DNA of 64,000 nucleotides, from NCBI GenBank assembly GCA_029066805.1, contig JAIEFT010000036.1, forward strand, positions 1-64,000, in the 5' to 3' direction. The first letter of the stretch is position 1. Each line of letters begins with the position of its first letter. Of the stretch, positions 51,601-61,342 are shown in pieces. Under the pieces are notes generated by a model that was given only the letters and a program-made list of their open reading frames with translations, searched no databases and was not told where the DNA came from. A program made the translations under genes and the position numbers. Origin of the DNA: Clostridiales bacterium. GTDB taxonomy: Bacteria; Bacillota; Clostridia; Christensenellales; Pumilibacteraceae.

Positions 51601-54600
51601 AGAAGAGCTTTCATACCACAGCATGTACAATGCTAATATTAATACGCTCACATTGCCTTCGACGTTAAAACGTGTGGCAAGCGGCGCTTTTGAGTATAGT
51701 TCCATAACCGAGGTGATATTTGCCGAACCGAAGAATGCAAACGAAAATGTTGAGCCGTTGACTATTTCGAGCAACGCATTTAGATTTGCATTATCGCTCA
51801 CGTCGGTGACGCTTCCTTCACGTGAAGTCACCTTTGGCGACGGCAAAAATATTGACTTTAAAGCGGACTTCTTCCGTTCGTGCAGTGCGTTGGAATCCGT
51901 TTATGTAGCGCCAAACAACTCTAAGTATATGTCAATCGACGGTATGCTTTGCGAGATTGACCCCGCGACAAAAGAGATAACGTTGGTATTCTGCCCGGCA
52001 AACTATCAGTTTGGAAATAACGGACTGTACAAGACCGATAACAGGCTTACCGCAATAGGCGACAAGGCATTCTCCGGCGTAAGCGGACTTCGCGCGGTCG
52101 AAATTGACGTAAGCATTTCCCGTATCGGTAAAAACGCTTTCTCCGGATATACAACAAAGATTGACGAAGCGGACGTAAATGTAAGCGGCTGCTCGTCGCT
52201 CACCAATCTTACAGTGTTCGGCGGAAGGGTGACTCCGCTTGTAATAGGCGAGTCTGCGTTTGGTTCGGATAACAGCTCGCGCGCAAGCGTTTCTCTTAAT
52301 TTTGTAGACTTCCAGGACGGCTGCAACGTTACGGAAATACAAAAGTACGCATTTGCATATTGCCGTATATTGAGAGTAACGTTCCCCAACAGCCTTGCCA
52401 AGCTTGGCGACGGCGTATTCAAGGACTGCCGTCAGCTCGGCACGGTCACGTTTGGCGTAAGCGACGAGGGCGGCTTTGAGTTTGGCGAGGACGTGTTTAT
52501 GAACTGCGTCTCGCTGCGCAGGGTCATTCTTCCCAAAAACATCACCTCCTTTGAGGGCGGTGTGTTTGCTGGCTGTGAAAACCTTGAGACTATCGAGGTC
52601 GATCCCGAAAACCCCGTGCTTGAGTTTGTGGACGGCATACTGTACGGCAAGAAGGACGGCAAAATTACCGCTATCCACTTTGTTCCCGTGGGCGTAGATC
52701 TTACCGACTTCAAATTGCCTGACGGCATAACGGAAATAAGCGCGGGCGTGTTTGGCAATGCGGGCGGCTCGATTAAAAAGCTTACCATCAACAAGTACGT
52801 GACAAATATCGGTCTTGCGGCATTCGCGGGCACTGGTATAGAGGAAGTTATATTCGAAAACAAGGAGAATGACGAGGACGATGGTGCAGACACTCTTTCG
52901 ATAGCCGCACCGGCGGTAAGCACTTCTTACAATAAACAGGGCTTATTTGCCGAATGCACTAAATTAGAGAGAGTCGTTTTGCCCAAGCGCTTAAAGGCAA
53001 TCCCCAACTATATGTTTGCTAAATGCGATAGCCTCACATCAATTGACCTTGGCGGTGTTACGGAAATCGGGGCTTGGGCATTCTACTACTCCGGACTCAG
53101 CGACGAGCTTGTTATACCCAGGACGGTAGAAAAAATAAACCCTTATGCTTTTAGCAATTGCTCTAAATTGACGAAAGTAACGTTTGAGGACGAAAGAACC
53201 AAAGACCTTGTAATGTTGAATACAAAGGGCGAAAAAGACGGGCTCAATAACGAAAAGTCGTTTGTTACAAGAGTAACTAACGGAAATTACTTCGCTAATT
53301 GCTCCAATTTGACCGAAGTACATTTTCCCGAAAAACTTTTAAATATCGGTGAACAAACGTTCTACTACTGCAGTGCACTTACCACAGTAAATATTCCTGC
53401 GTCGGTGGAATCTATACGCGCGTCGGCATTTTTTATCAACATCAGCTCAAAGCTAACAAATATTAATTTTGCACCGCGTCCCAATTCCAACGCGCTGTAC
53501 TTGGAAGAAGGATTTACAACCGGTTATGGTAGCGACGTGAAATACTACGGCATCTTCTGTTCGCTGCCCGTCAAAGACGTAGTATTGCCGTCCGGTACTG
53601 TGCGTATCCCTTCATACTGCTTCTACAAATGCTCGAGTTTGGAAACGCTTTACATCCCCAACACAGTGAATAATACTGTTAACGAACAGGGTAAGGCTGT
53701 TGTTTTCGGAATAGGCAATAGCGTATTGCAGAATTGCTCGAATGTCACGAGTATAACGTTTGAAGCGGATAATCCTGCCGATCTGGCAAATGCAAATCAC
53801 CCCGGTTTGTCTGTGCCGAGCAACTTCATATATTACTGCAGCAAGCTTACTTCCATAACGTTGCCCGCAAGGCTCGCCGATTACTATTCCTATGCAGGCG
53901 CTACGGAAAAAACCGCAGTAACCGGCAACTTAAGCTCTACAAGCCTTACAAATATTAATGTTATGCCCGGCGGCAGAGATTACTCAAGCGTCGACGGTAT
54001 TATGTATAACGCGGCAGGTACGGAAATCAGATACTGCCCGCGCGGAAGGGTGGACGCCGTCACAATACCTTACTCCGTTTCTAAAATAGGCGTAAGCGCT
54101 TTTAAGGACTGCAAGAAGCTTACAGGTGTGACGTTTGCAGGCAAGCCCGCCGCCGCCGAAGGCGAAACTGTGGCAAATAACGATCTTGTAATAGATGAAG
54201 AAGCATTCTATAGTTGCGCGATAACCGAAATAAATATCCCCGCGCGTACTACCCGTATAGGCAAAAACGCATTCTGCAACAGCGACGTGGAAGTGCTTAC
54301 GTTTGAGAACAACTCCAAGCTTATTACCATAGAAGAACAAGCGTTTTACGGCACAGAGCTCAGCGGCACGATTACGATCCCCGCAAGCGTAACCACTATA
54401 GGCGTTAAGGCGTTTACTGCATCAAGCGGTCTTACTAATGTTACGGCAGTTAAATTCGGCGCAGCAGGCGAAACAAGCAAGCTCACCAATATAGGCGCAA
54501 ATGCGTTTGAAAAAATAGGCATAACCGAAGTATACATTCCCGATTCGGTCACTACGCTTGGCAACCAGGTGTTTGCTAACTGTTTGAGCCTTACAACCGC

Positions 54601-57600
54601 CAGCTTGCCGCTTACCGTAGATAACTTTAACGGCACGTTCCTCAACTGCGGCAACCTCACTTCCTTGACGTTCCGCGAAGTTGCGGGTAAAGCCCCCGTC
54701 CTCAACAAGACGGACGACGGCGCGGTGTACAGCAATGACAATTCGGTGCTTTACTACTATCCGCAGGACGGCGTCCCCGGCAAGGGTACTGCCAATGAGG
54801 GCGTACTTACAATTCAGTCCGGCGTTACGGAAATAGCGCCCACGGCGTTTGCGTTCAACCCGAATATCAAAAAGGTTGTCATCCCCAACACCGTCACCAA
54901 AATAGGCGAAAAGGCGTTCTACTTTATGTCCGCTTTGGAAGAAGTGGAGTTTGAAGCCGATAACGATACGACAAAGGCAACCACGCTTGTGATCGAGGGC
55001 GAACGCGCCTTTGCTGGCTGCAGTAGGCTCACTACTGTGAGGTTGCCTGCGAGATTGCAAACTATTGCTAAAGAGGCGTTCTATTACTGCACAAGCTTGT
55101 CCGACTTGACATTTGCCGAAGGCTGCAAGCTTACAACGATTAACGAAGGGGCGTTCAAGTACACCGGCAATTTAGGCAACGTGACGCTGCCTGCCAATGT
55201 GAGCAGCATAGGTAAAGAAGCTTTCCGTTACAGCGGAATAGGTGGCGTAGAAATACCTGCGGCATATAAGCACAGCACATCCAACACACATATATTTGCC
55301 GATTGTGCGAATCTGACTAAGGTCGAGTTCAAAACGCCCGCATCAAACAGAAGCAGTTTCCAGACGGTCAATTACATGTTCTACAACTGCCCTGAGTTAA
55401 GCGATGTGACGCTGCCCGACGATTTGACAAAAATAGGCACGTATACGTTCCAGCTCGATGAAAATCTGACGTCGATTAAATTTAACAACTCGAAGGGCCT
55501 GCTTACCACTATCGATAGCTATGCTTTTAGCAAATCGGGTATTGAGGAAATCACCTTGCCCGCCAACTTCACCACCATCAACGAAGGCGCGTTTTCCGAA
55601 TGCACCGCGCTTGTCGGTATAAACAGAGGAACAAACGAGCCTGCCGGAACGGTAAATCTTCCGTCAAAGGTTAAGACGATTGGTGCAAAAGCGTTCTACA
55701 AATGCTCTAATGTGACCAACATTAAGCTAACGGATATTACCGTTGCGCTTACCATCGGCAATCAGGCTTTTGCGGCGACGGGCATAAAGGAAATCACCAT
55801 TCCCGCAAAGGTTACCACGCTTAACAAAATTTTCAGCACACCGGGCACATCCGATGCTACCGATGTTTGCAAAAATTTGGAGACAGTTACATTTGCGAGT
55901 GGCAATACAGGACTTAAGTCTATCCCTGACAGCTTATTTATGATGCTTCCCAAGCTCAAAACGGTGGTACTGCCCAAGGGACTGTCAGGTACGGGTACAA
56001 ACGTGCTTTCAATAGGCAGCAGTGCATTCTACGGCACGGCAATAGAGGAAATTGAGATACCCAAAGAAACCAAAGAGATAAAGTCATCCGCATTTAGGAA
56101 CTGCGCGAACCTGAAGTCGATAACGTTCGAAAAGAAGGCGGACGGCACATGCGCGTTGCAGACGATAGCAGGCCATGCATTTGCGGGATCGGGGCTTACG
56201 ACGATTAGCATTCCGAAGTCCGTAAAGCTGAGCGCCTCAAACATGTTTGAAGGTTGCACTTCGCTTACGTCTGTCGTGTTCGAATCCGGCAATACAAATG
56301 TTACCGGCGGCTCAAATTCGCATCTATTCCGCGACTGCACGGCATTAAAGAGTGTTACGTTGCCTTCCGGGCTTAGCAGCATAGATAGCTATATGTTCTA
56401 CGGTTGTACGGCTCTCGAGAGCATCGAAATCCCGAGTAACGTTACCAAGATTGACGTCTATGCTTTCTCCGGCTGCACCAAGCTCGGTAACGTCACGTTA
56501 GGCAACAGCGTCGACCAAATCGGCAACTATGCATTCCAGAACAGCGGTTTGACGTCGATCGAGATACCTGCATCCGTAAACGCAATCGGCAACTATGCAT
56601 TTGGCGGTTGTGCAAAGCTTGAAACCGTAACCTACGGAGCATACAGCGGACTTCGCACAATCGGCAACTATGCGTTTAACGGCTGCACTAAGCTTTTGGC
56701 TATCAACATTCCCGAGGGCGTTACCACAATAGGTGATAGCGCGTACGAAAATTGCGATGCTGTCACTACCGTGACGTTGCCGAACTCGCTGAGAACGTTG
56801 GGCAACAATCCGTTCATCAACTGCGACTTGCTTGCCGAGATTGTCGCTCCCACCTATGAGGAGGGTGAAACAGTGCGCTTTACTACGGACAATAGCGCAC
56901 TCTATAACGGCGATAAATCTATTCTGTATGCATTCTACGATAGAAATGCTGCGTCGTTCACATTGCTCGAGGAAACGGTGGAAATCGCCTCGAATGCGTT
57001 CTGGAACATGCCGCTCACTACGGTTGTAGCAAATACTCGCGTAGTAGAGGAAGGTGACGGTTTATTGATCGGCAACAGCGCGTTCCGTTACAGCGGCATA
57101 AGCTCGATAACGCTCGGCAACAATGTATATATCAACAGTTATGCGTTTGCCAACTGCGGCAACCTAACGAGTATATCGATCCCCGACGGCGCTAATCTGG
57201 AGAAGCTTGCCTTTGACGGCAGCGCAAATCTTGCCAACATAACGTTTGAGGGCGATGTAACATACAGCGGGCATGCCGCAACGTTTGGCGAGAATGCGGT
57301 TGTCACCTTGACAGGTGTTGCCGTTGCCGGTGTAGAAGGGCTGGTAATAAAATCCAATGCCTACCAAAACGACACTGCCTTGGTAAACGTTGTTATAGCC
57401 GAGGGCGTCACCGTAATTCAAGACAATGCGTTTCTCGGAGCTTCCAATCTTACCAATGTAACTTTGCCTTCCACACTTAAGACTATAAGTACCGGTGCAT
57501 TCCGCGGTACTAAGCTTGCTTCGCTTACATTGCCTGCTTCTGTGGAAACCATAGGCAATGACGCATTTGTGAGTTCGGAGAATAACATTACGTCGCTTAC

Positions 57601-58801
57601 ATTGCCGTCCGGTTTGAAGTCGATAGGTTCGGGCGCGTTTGCGGGACTTAAAATGTCGTCAATCACTATTCCGAACACTGTAGAAAATATAAGCGCCGAT
57701 GTATTTTTATGTACCCTCTTAGGACAGACTTATGTTTGCGAGAATCTTTCATCCATAGTGTTTGAAGCCGGCAACACAAAGCTTACCAATATTCCACAGC
57801 ATGCCTTTAGGAATTTGCCTGCGCTCACGTCTGTAACGTTGCCCGATCACCTAGAGTCGATTGGTACGAATTATACGTCCGGAACGGGCTGGACTAGCTC
57901 TTCATTTATAGGCACATCGCTTACAAGCATATCCATTCCCTCTACGGTTACCGTAATAGCGGCTTATGCGTTTGACGGCGTTTCGACGCTTAAGAGCGTC
58001 ACGTTCGAAAAGGACAGCGACGGCAATTCCTCTCTCACAACAATCTATGGAAGTGCATTCCGCAATAGCGGCTTAACCGGAGAGCTTAAAATTCCCGCAA
58101 GCGTGACTGTAATCGAGGATTCTGCTTTCTACGGTTGCGACGGTATTAGTTCGATTACCTTTGAATGTGACGCGCAAGGAGCAAGCTCGCTTAGTAGCAT
58201 AAGTAAAGGCGCGTTCTACGGAACGGCGATAACCACGGTCACCATTCCCGCGAGTGTTAAACTTATCGGTGCAATAAATACTTCTTCTGCGCTCGGCACA
58301 TTCGAGGCTTGCACACAGCTTGCCACCGTCAACTTTGCATACGACGCACAAGGCAAGTCCGCGCTTGAATCGATAGGCAGCAATGTGTTCAAGAACTCCG
58401 GACTTACGCAAATTGTAATTCCCGAAACTGTAACGAGAGTGGACGCCGCATTTGCCGGTTGCGCGTCTCTTAGAAAGGTAACTTTGCCTAAAGATATATA
58501 TTATTTTGGCACAGGTATGTTTGCCAACCTTACGTCGCTCGAAGAGGTTGTCATCCCCGAGGGCGTCACATCGCTCGCTGCCAATTCGTTTGAGGGCTGC
58601 ACCGGTATTAAAAAGTTGGTTTTGCCGTCAACGATTACAGGCGTGAAGTCGCTAGCGTTTAAGGACTGGACGAATACGCAGACTATTTGCCTTACCGGCA
58701 TAGTCGCGCCGCGCTCCGGATTCGATCTCGACTGGGCGGCAGGCTGCAACGCCAACTTGGTGTGGAACTATCAGCCTCAAACCGAATCCGTAAATGGCTA
58801 A
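48650..58801 (+). CDS. Giant BspA-like leucine-rich repeat (LRR_5) surface lipoprotein (~3384 aa)
   Basis: AVFGALAIACGGDDD lipobox; InlB B-repeats and Fn3-like segments; very many LRR_5 repeats such as IGNYAFGGCAKLETVTY. Confidence 0.93.
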   Translation: MKGKRWLHAVVVSIVAVFGALAIACGGDDDGKKDNKPFTSPAIGVYYYDAGTTEYLLSLNADKTLALTIDNAAISGKYDVSDSGAVTFSVSGADKLLNTAKYENDEVTLTYDGNVYKFLRNVNYTVTFNTGSGSKIDSATVRNGKKVTKPADPEYANHVFIGWYKDANATNAFKFATDVVRGDLTLYAGWVDKTERDEYQVKFDLGYGDNSLYYTAKTVNGKVYPTEMADPARANYTFKGWWLKDAASGEYATRVDLGSYVFAQNETVYALWQGAAEGGKLDAPIVSVDLAGNRLSWDSVKDASSYSVKVVDPEGKEWERTVSGTSVEYADKFTKAGTYTVEVYAVSLASADKNSAVTTRKIVNKQLARVSNFKVTGDVLTFGGVENATKYLLYITCDDETHDHNPIDNGSSKEYNFGDCAMPDSGIKFVVEAQADGYVSSRSEEYVVARKLDEVTGFKYDENTQTVSWSAVPNAASYLVSVKCDDPTHEVETEVRNATEIFIGGCAAGSVKVTVVAKNAKKYIPSDSALYAVNKTELAAVTGLELIDTTLTWKKQSRVKKYIVDVNGVTNEVEGDNSVDLSKLANLTWEVGKVYDIKVRAELTGGELTSWSLPFSAAYKTMSELKYSEGVVSWSPVFGIGTAGYKVVVNDAAPVSVSTASYKVTLTDKTNVIKVYIGNADASTAKSISVNAYKLTLDGNGGTDANVRYYAKGDPIALPTSSEVTRRGYNLMGWYTAAEGTGAAYYDGDLYDLDADLKLFARWDGKEYTVKLNYNINCDDTDEVVTTKVKFGSEYSLGVPTTPKSLMHGFLQWNLAADGKGAAVSDLYGDGMDVWNIADDNVTLYAVWAELFEFEKEGEGNDAYYVVRQGEGTPLVNEVVIPAQYQAQDDTRMYPVKIIGGNAFNKCHDLTKVTIPASIETIEETAFNNCAALEQINVDGARPGIDNFWSVDGVLYGINKISEKIELKLFPRGRSGDFTLADGIEELSYHSMYNANINTLTLPSTLKRVASGAFEYSSITEVIFAEPKNANENVEPLTISSNAFRFALSLTSVTLPSREVTFGDGKNIDFKADFFRSCSALESVYVAPNNSKYMSIDGMLCEIDPATKEITLVFCPANYQFGNNGLYKTDNRLTAIGDKAFSGVSGLRAVEIDVSISRIGKNAFSGYTTKIDEADVNVSGCSSLTNLTVFGGRVTPLVIGESAFGSDNSSRASVSLNFVDFQDGCNVTEIQKYAFAYCRILRVTFPNSLAKLGDGVFKDCRQLGTVTFGVSDEGGFEFGEDVFMNCVSLRRVILPKNITSFEGGVFAGCENLETIEVDPENPVLEFVDGILYGKKDGKITAIHFVPVGVDLTDFKLPDGITEISAGVFGNAGGSIKKLTINKYVTNIGLAAFAGTGIEEVIFENKENDEDDGADTLSIAAPAVSTSYNKQGLFAECTKLERVVLPKRLKAIPNYMFAKCDSLTSIDLGGVTEIGAWAFYYSGLSDELVIPRTVEKINPYAFSNCSKLTKVTFEDERTKDLVMLNTKGEKDGLNNEKSFVTRVTNGNYFANCSNLTEVHFPEKLLNIGEQTFYYCSALTTVNIPASVESIRASAFFINISSKLTNINFAPRPNSNALYLEEGFTTGYGSDVKYYGIFCSLPVKDVVLPSGTVRIPSYCFYKCSSLETLYIPNTVNNTVNEQGKAVVFGIGNSVLQNCSNVTSITFEADNPADLANANHPGLSVPSNFIYYCSKLTSITLPARLADYYSYAGATEKTAVTGNLSSTSLTNINVMPGGRDYSSVDGIMYNAAGTEIRYCPRGRVDAVTIPYSVSKIGVSAFKDCKKLTGVTFAGKPAAAEGETVANNDLVIDEEAFYSCAITEINIPARTTRIGKNAFCNSDVEVLTFENNSKLITIEEQAFYGTELSGTITIPASVTTIGVKAFTASSGLTNVTAVKFGAAGETSKLTNIGANAFEKIGITEVYIPDSVTTLGNQVFANCLSLTTASLPLTVDNFNGTFLNCGNLTSLTFREVAGKAPVLNKTDDGAVYSNDNSVLYYYPQDGVPGKGTANEGVLTIQSGVTEIAPTAFAFNPNIKKVVIPNTVTKIGEKAFYFMSALEEVEFEADNDTTKATTLVIEGERAFAGCSRLTTVRLPARLQTIAKEAFYYCTSLSDLTFAEGCKLTTINEGAFKYTGNLGNVTLPANVSSIGKEAFRYSGIGGVEIPAAYKHSTSNTHIFADCANLTKVEFKTPASNRSSFQTVNYMFYNCPELSDVTLPDDLTKIGTYTFQLDENLTSIKFNNSKGLLTTIDSYAFSKSGIEEITLPANFTTINEGAFSECTALVGINRGTNEPAGTVNLPSKVKTIGAKAFYKCSNVTNIKLTDITVALTIGNQAFAATGIKEITIPAKVTTLNKIFSTPGTSDATDVCKNLETVTFASGNTGLKSIPDSLFMMLPKLKTVVLPKGLSGTGTNVLSIGSSAFYGTAIEEIEIPKETKEIKSSAFRNCANLKSITFEKKADGTCALQTIAGHAFAGSGLTTISIPKSVKLSASNMFEGCTSLTSVVFESGNTNVTGGSNSHLFRDCTALKSVTLPSGLSSIDSYMFYGCTALESIEIPSNVTKIDVYAFSGCTKLGNVTLGNSVDQIGNYAFQNSGLTSIEIPASVNAIGNYAFGGCAKLETVTYGAYSGLRTIGNYAFNGCTKLLAINIPEGVTTIGDSAYENCDAVTTVTLPNSLRTLGNNPFINCDLLAEIVAPTYEEGETVRFTTDNSALYNGDKSILYAFYDRNAASFTLLEETVEIASNAFWNMPLTTVVANTRVVEEGDGLLIGNSAFRYSGISSITLGNNVYINSYAFANCGNLTSISIPDGANLEKLAFDGSANLANITFEGDVTYSGHAATFGENAVVTLTGVAVAGVEGLVIKSNAYQNDTALVNVVIAEGVTVIQDNAFLGASNLTNVTLPSTLKTISTGAFRGTKLASLTLPASVETIGNDAFVSSENNITSLTLPSGLKSIGSGAFAGLKMSSITIPNTVENISADVFLCTLLGQTYVCENLSSIVFEAGNTKLTNIPQHAFRNLPALTSVTLPDHLESIGTNYTSGTGWTSSSFIGTSLTSISIPSTVTVIAAYAFDGVSTLKSVTFEKDSDGNSSLTTIYGSAFRNSGLTGELKIPASVTVIEDSAFYGCDGISSITFECDAQGASSLSSISKGAFYGTAITTVTIPASVKLIGAINTSSALGTFEACTQLATVNFAYDAQGKSALESIGSNVFKNSGLTQIVIPETVTRVDAAFAGCASLRKVTLPKDIYYFGTGMFANLTSLEEVVIPEGVTSLAANSFEGCTGIKKLVLPSTITGVKSLAFKDWTNTQTICLTGIVAPRSGFDLDWAAGCNANLVWNYQPQTESVNG

Positions 58802-58842
58802 TATACACTTAAGCTGCTTTAGCAACAAATGAATACACAATG

Positions 58843-58884
58843 CTTTTGTACCGCCGGCATTATATAGTGTCGGCGGTACAAAAG
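58843..58884. other. Long perfect hairpin without T tract
   Basis: CTTTTGTACCGCCG/CGGCGGTACAAAAG 14-bp perfect stem. Confidence 0.85.
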
Positions 58885-58887
58885 TAT

Positions 58888-58916
58888 TTGACTTATTCTA
58901 CAAAAAACTGTATACT
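58888..58916 (+). promoter_or_regulatory. Promoter TTGACT-N17-TATACT
   Basis: Hexamers at 58888-58893 and 58911-58916, just before the 58936 gene. Confidence 0.65.
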
Positions 58917-58935
58917 ATATAAAGGAGGTATAAAC

Positions 58936-60093
58936 ATGGATTACGGTCAGCTCTACAGCAAATACTACTCGCGTATGTCCAAGGAAGGATGGTTCAAGTC
59001 CGCGGTGTTTGCATTGATAGTCGGATTTGTCGTCAACGGCATTATCGCTTTGGTTACTTGGATCGTCGGTTTTGACATGGGGCTCTGGATTGCGCTCGGT
59101 GGGCTTGTTGTCGTCACTGCGGCGATTACGCCTGTGTTTTACTTCCGTGTTTTCCGCCCGACCGAAAAAAAGGTCGCAAAGCGGCTTGACAGTCTAGGCT
59201 TGGACGAGCGTATCATCACTATGCTGGAATTGCAAAACGATACCTCTGAGATAGCGTCTCTTCAGCGCGCGGATACGGCGGCAAATGTTGAAAAAGCGGA
59301 CAAAGCGGAAAAGCAAAACGGCAAGCGTTCCGCCTTTAAATTGCCTGTTGCCGCCGTGGCTGCCGTGGTGTGCGTGGGCGTGTTCGGCATAGCGTTTTCC
59401 ATCGTTGCAGGACTTAGCGGTTACGGTGTTATCGATAGCGGTAAGGACGTTTGGAATAATGCGTTCTCAACTTCCGCCGAGTATTCCGTTACTTACGTTA
59501 TTCACGGCGTTAAGGAAGAGCAGGAAGACAAGGAAAGCGAGATGACCAAAGAGCAACTGGCGTCGTACATTGCTTACCGACTTGCGGCAGACAAAAGTGG
59601 TGACAGCGAGCAAGAGACTCCCGCATACATCACAAAAGGCAACGCCGAGCAGAAGGTAAAAGCTGGCGAGTCTTCCGGAGAAATCTTATACACTGCCAAA
59701 AATTACTACTACTTTGTTAAGTGGCTCGACAACTATGGCAATGTGTACAGCTACAAGGACGGTTACACGCCTTTGCGGCATGAGGACAACGTCAACTACA
59801 ATATCAAGTTTGAGGCGTATTTCGACAAAGTGTCCGCATGCGACGACGACGATGATTTGACTCGGTACTTAAGCGACAACCACAATGGTGGCAGTGGTGG
59901 TGGCAGTGGCAATATTCCGGGCAACATTAATATTGAGACTAACGTAAACGACAATATTATCGACGGAAACACCAAGTATATTACTGAATACGATATGTAT
60001 TACGAATTGGCGATGAAATATCTCTCCGACAACGATAGTCTTTCGGCAGAGGAACGCGCTATGATCGAGACGTACTTCGATATACTCAAGTAA
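58936..60093 (+). CDS. Membrane protein of unknown function upstream of MoxR operon
   Basis: AAAGGAGG ribosome-binding site; three hydrophobic segments; Gly-rich and acidic tail. Confidence 0.8.
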   Translation: MDYGQLYSKYYSRMSKEGWFKSAVFALIVGFVVNGIIALVTWIVGFDMGLWIALGGLVVVTAAITPVFYFRVFRPTEKKVAKRLDSLGLDERIITMLELQNDTSEIASLQRADTAANVEKADKAEKQNGKRSAFKLPVAAVAAVVCVGVFGIAFSIVAGLSGYGVIDSGKDVWNNAFSTSAEYSVTYVIHGVKEEQEDKESEMTKEQLASYIAYRLAADKSGDSEQETPAYITKGNAEQKVKAGESSGEILYTAKNYYYFVKWLDNYGNVYSYKDGYTPLRHEDNVNYNIKFEAYFDKVSACDDDDDLTRYLSDNHNGGSGGGSGNIPGNINIETNVNDNIIDGNTKYITEYDMYYELAMKYLSDNDSLSAEERAMIETYFDILK

Positions 60094-60229
60094 TATATTT
60101 TTTCGGCGTTGAGCGTCGGACAATCCGGTGGTCGCGCTTGCGTATATCCGCGGCGCGACTTGCTGTAAAAGGCGGGTCTATTGTTTTATTGCCGCCCATA
60201 CACACAAAATACATTTTTAAGAGGTCATT

Positions 60230-61342
60230 ATGGCAACGGAAAAGGACATTCTCAAATTCAGCGAACAGTGCAAAAACATTTTTGCGCAGGTCGAACGTGA
60301 CGTGATCGGGCAAAAGGACATTGTTCAAGGTACGATTATCGCCATGATCGCGGGCGGCAACGTACTGCTCGAAGGTGTGCCCGGCGTCGGCAAAACGCGT
60401 CTTGTGCGTTCGCTCGGCAGGGTGTTCAGTCTGCCGTTTTCACGTATACAGTTTACACCCGACCTTATGCCCGCAGACGTCACCGGTACCAACATTATCG
60501 TAAAGGACGACAAGGGCAACTCGGCGTTCCAGTTCCAGCCCGGACCTATCTTCAGCAACATCATTCTTGCCGACGAGATCAACCGTGCTACGCCAAAAAC
60601 GCAGTCCGCGCTTTTGGAAGCTATGCAGGAGCACACCGTTACCGTTATGGGCGTGTCGCGCAAGCTTAACGAGCCGTTCTTTGTTCTGGCTACGCAAAAC
60701 CCCATCGAGCAGGACGGCACGTACCCGCTGCCCGAGGCGCAGATGGACCGTTTTATGTTCAAGCTGATCGTTAAAAACCCCAGCCTCGACGAGCTTATGG
60801 ATATTGTCAGCATGACGCAAAAGACCATGGCGGAGGTTGCCGAGGCCGCATGTAACGGCGAGGACCTTTTGAATATGCGCGCCACTGCAAACCAAATCCC
60901 CGTGGCGACGGACGTTATGCGCTACGCCATGATACTTTGCTCGGCTACTCATCCGGACAGCGAGTGTGCGTCCGAAGCAGCCAAAAAGTACGTACGCTTG
61001 GGTGCTAGCCCGCGTGCGGGTCAAGCGCTTATTTCCGCGGCTAAGGTCATGGCGCTTTTAAAGGGCAGGTTCAACGTTGCGTACAGGGATATCAACGAGC
61101 TTGCGTGCCCCGTACTTCGCCACCGCATGAAGATGAACTTCGAGGCTATAGCGGGACGCGTTTCGCCCGATCAGGTAATAGAAATGATTATAGCCGAGCT
61201 TGTTAAAAAATACGATATTCCTCAGTCGGAAGCCCCTAAGTCTGTCGAAACGGCGGAAGGGGAGCAAGCCTCCGTCGCACCCGAGGCGGTCGTGCCCGAG
61301 GATGACGGAAAAAAGAAGAAACGGAGATTCGCTAAAAAATAA
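60230..61342 (+). CDS. MoxR family AAA ATPase
   Basis: GGNVLLEGVPGVGKTRLVRSLGRVFSLPFSRIQFTPDLMPADVTGT, LADEINRATPKTQSALLEAMQEHTVT. Confidence 0.95.
   Translation: MATEKDILKFSEQCKNIFAQVERDVIGQKDIVQGTIIAMIAGGNVLLEGVPGVGKTRLVRSLGRVFSLPFSRIQFTPDLMPADVTGTNIIVKDDKGNSAFQFQPGPIFSNIILADEINRATPKTQSALLEAMQEHTVTVMGVSRKLNEPFFVLATQNPIEQDGTYPLPEAQMDRFMFKLIVKNPSLDELMDIVSMTQKTMAEVAEAACNGEDLLNMRATANQIPVATDVMRYAMILCSATHPDSECASEAAKKYVRLGASPRAGQALISAAKVMALLKGRFNVAYRDINELACPVLRHRMKMNFEAIAGRVSPDQVIEMIIAELVKKYDIPQSEAPKSVETAEGEQASVAPEAVVPEDDGKKKKRRFAKK

Noticed and set aside
60100-60195. Possible third copy of the structured stop-codon element (words CGCGACT, GGCGGGTCTA, TTGCCGCCCAT after a stop codon)
   Set aside because: Shared words are in a different order and the TCATGTAGG...ACTCCCTTC core is absent; too weak without an alignment tool.
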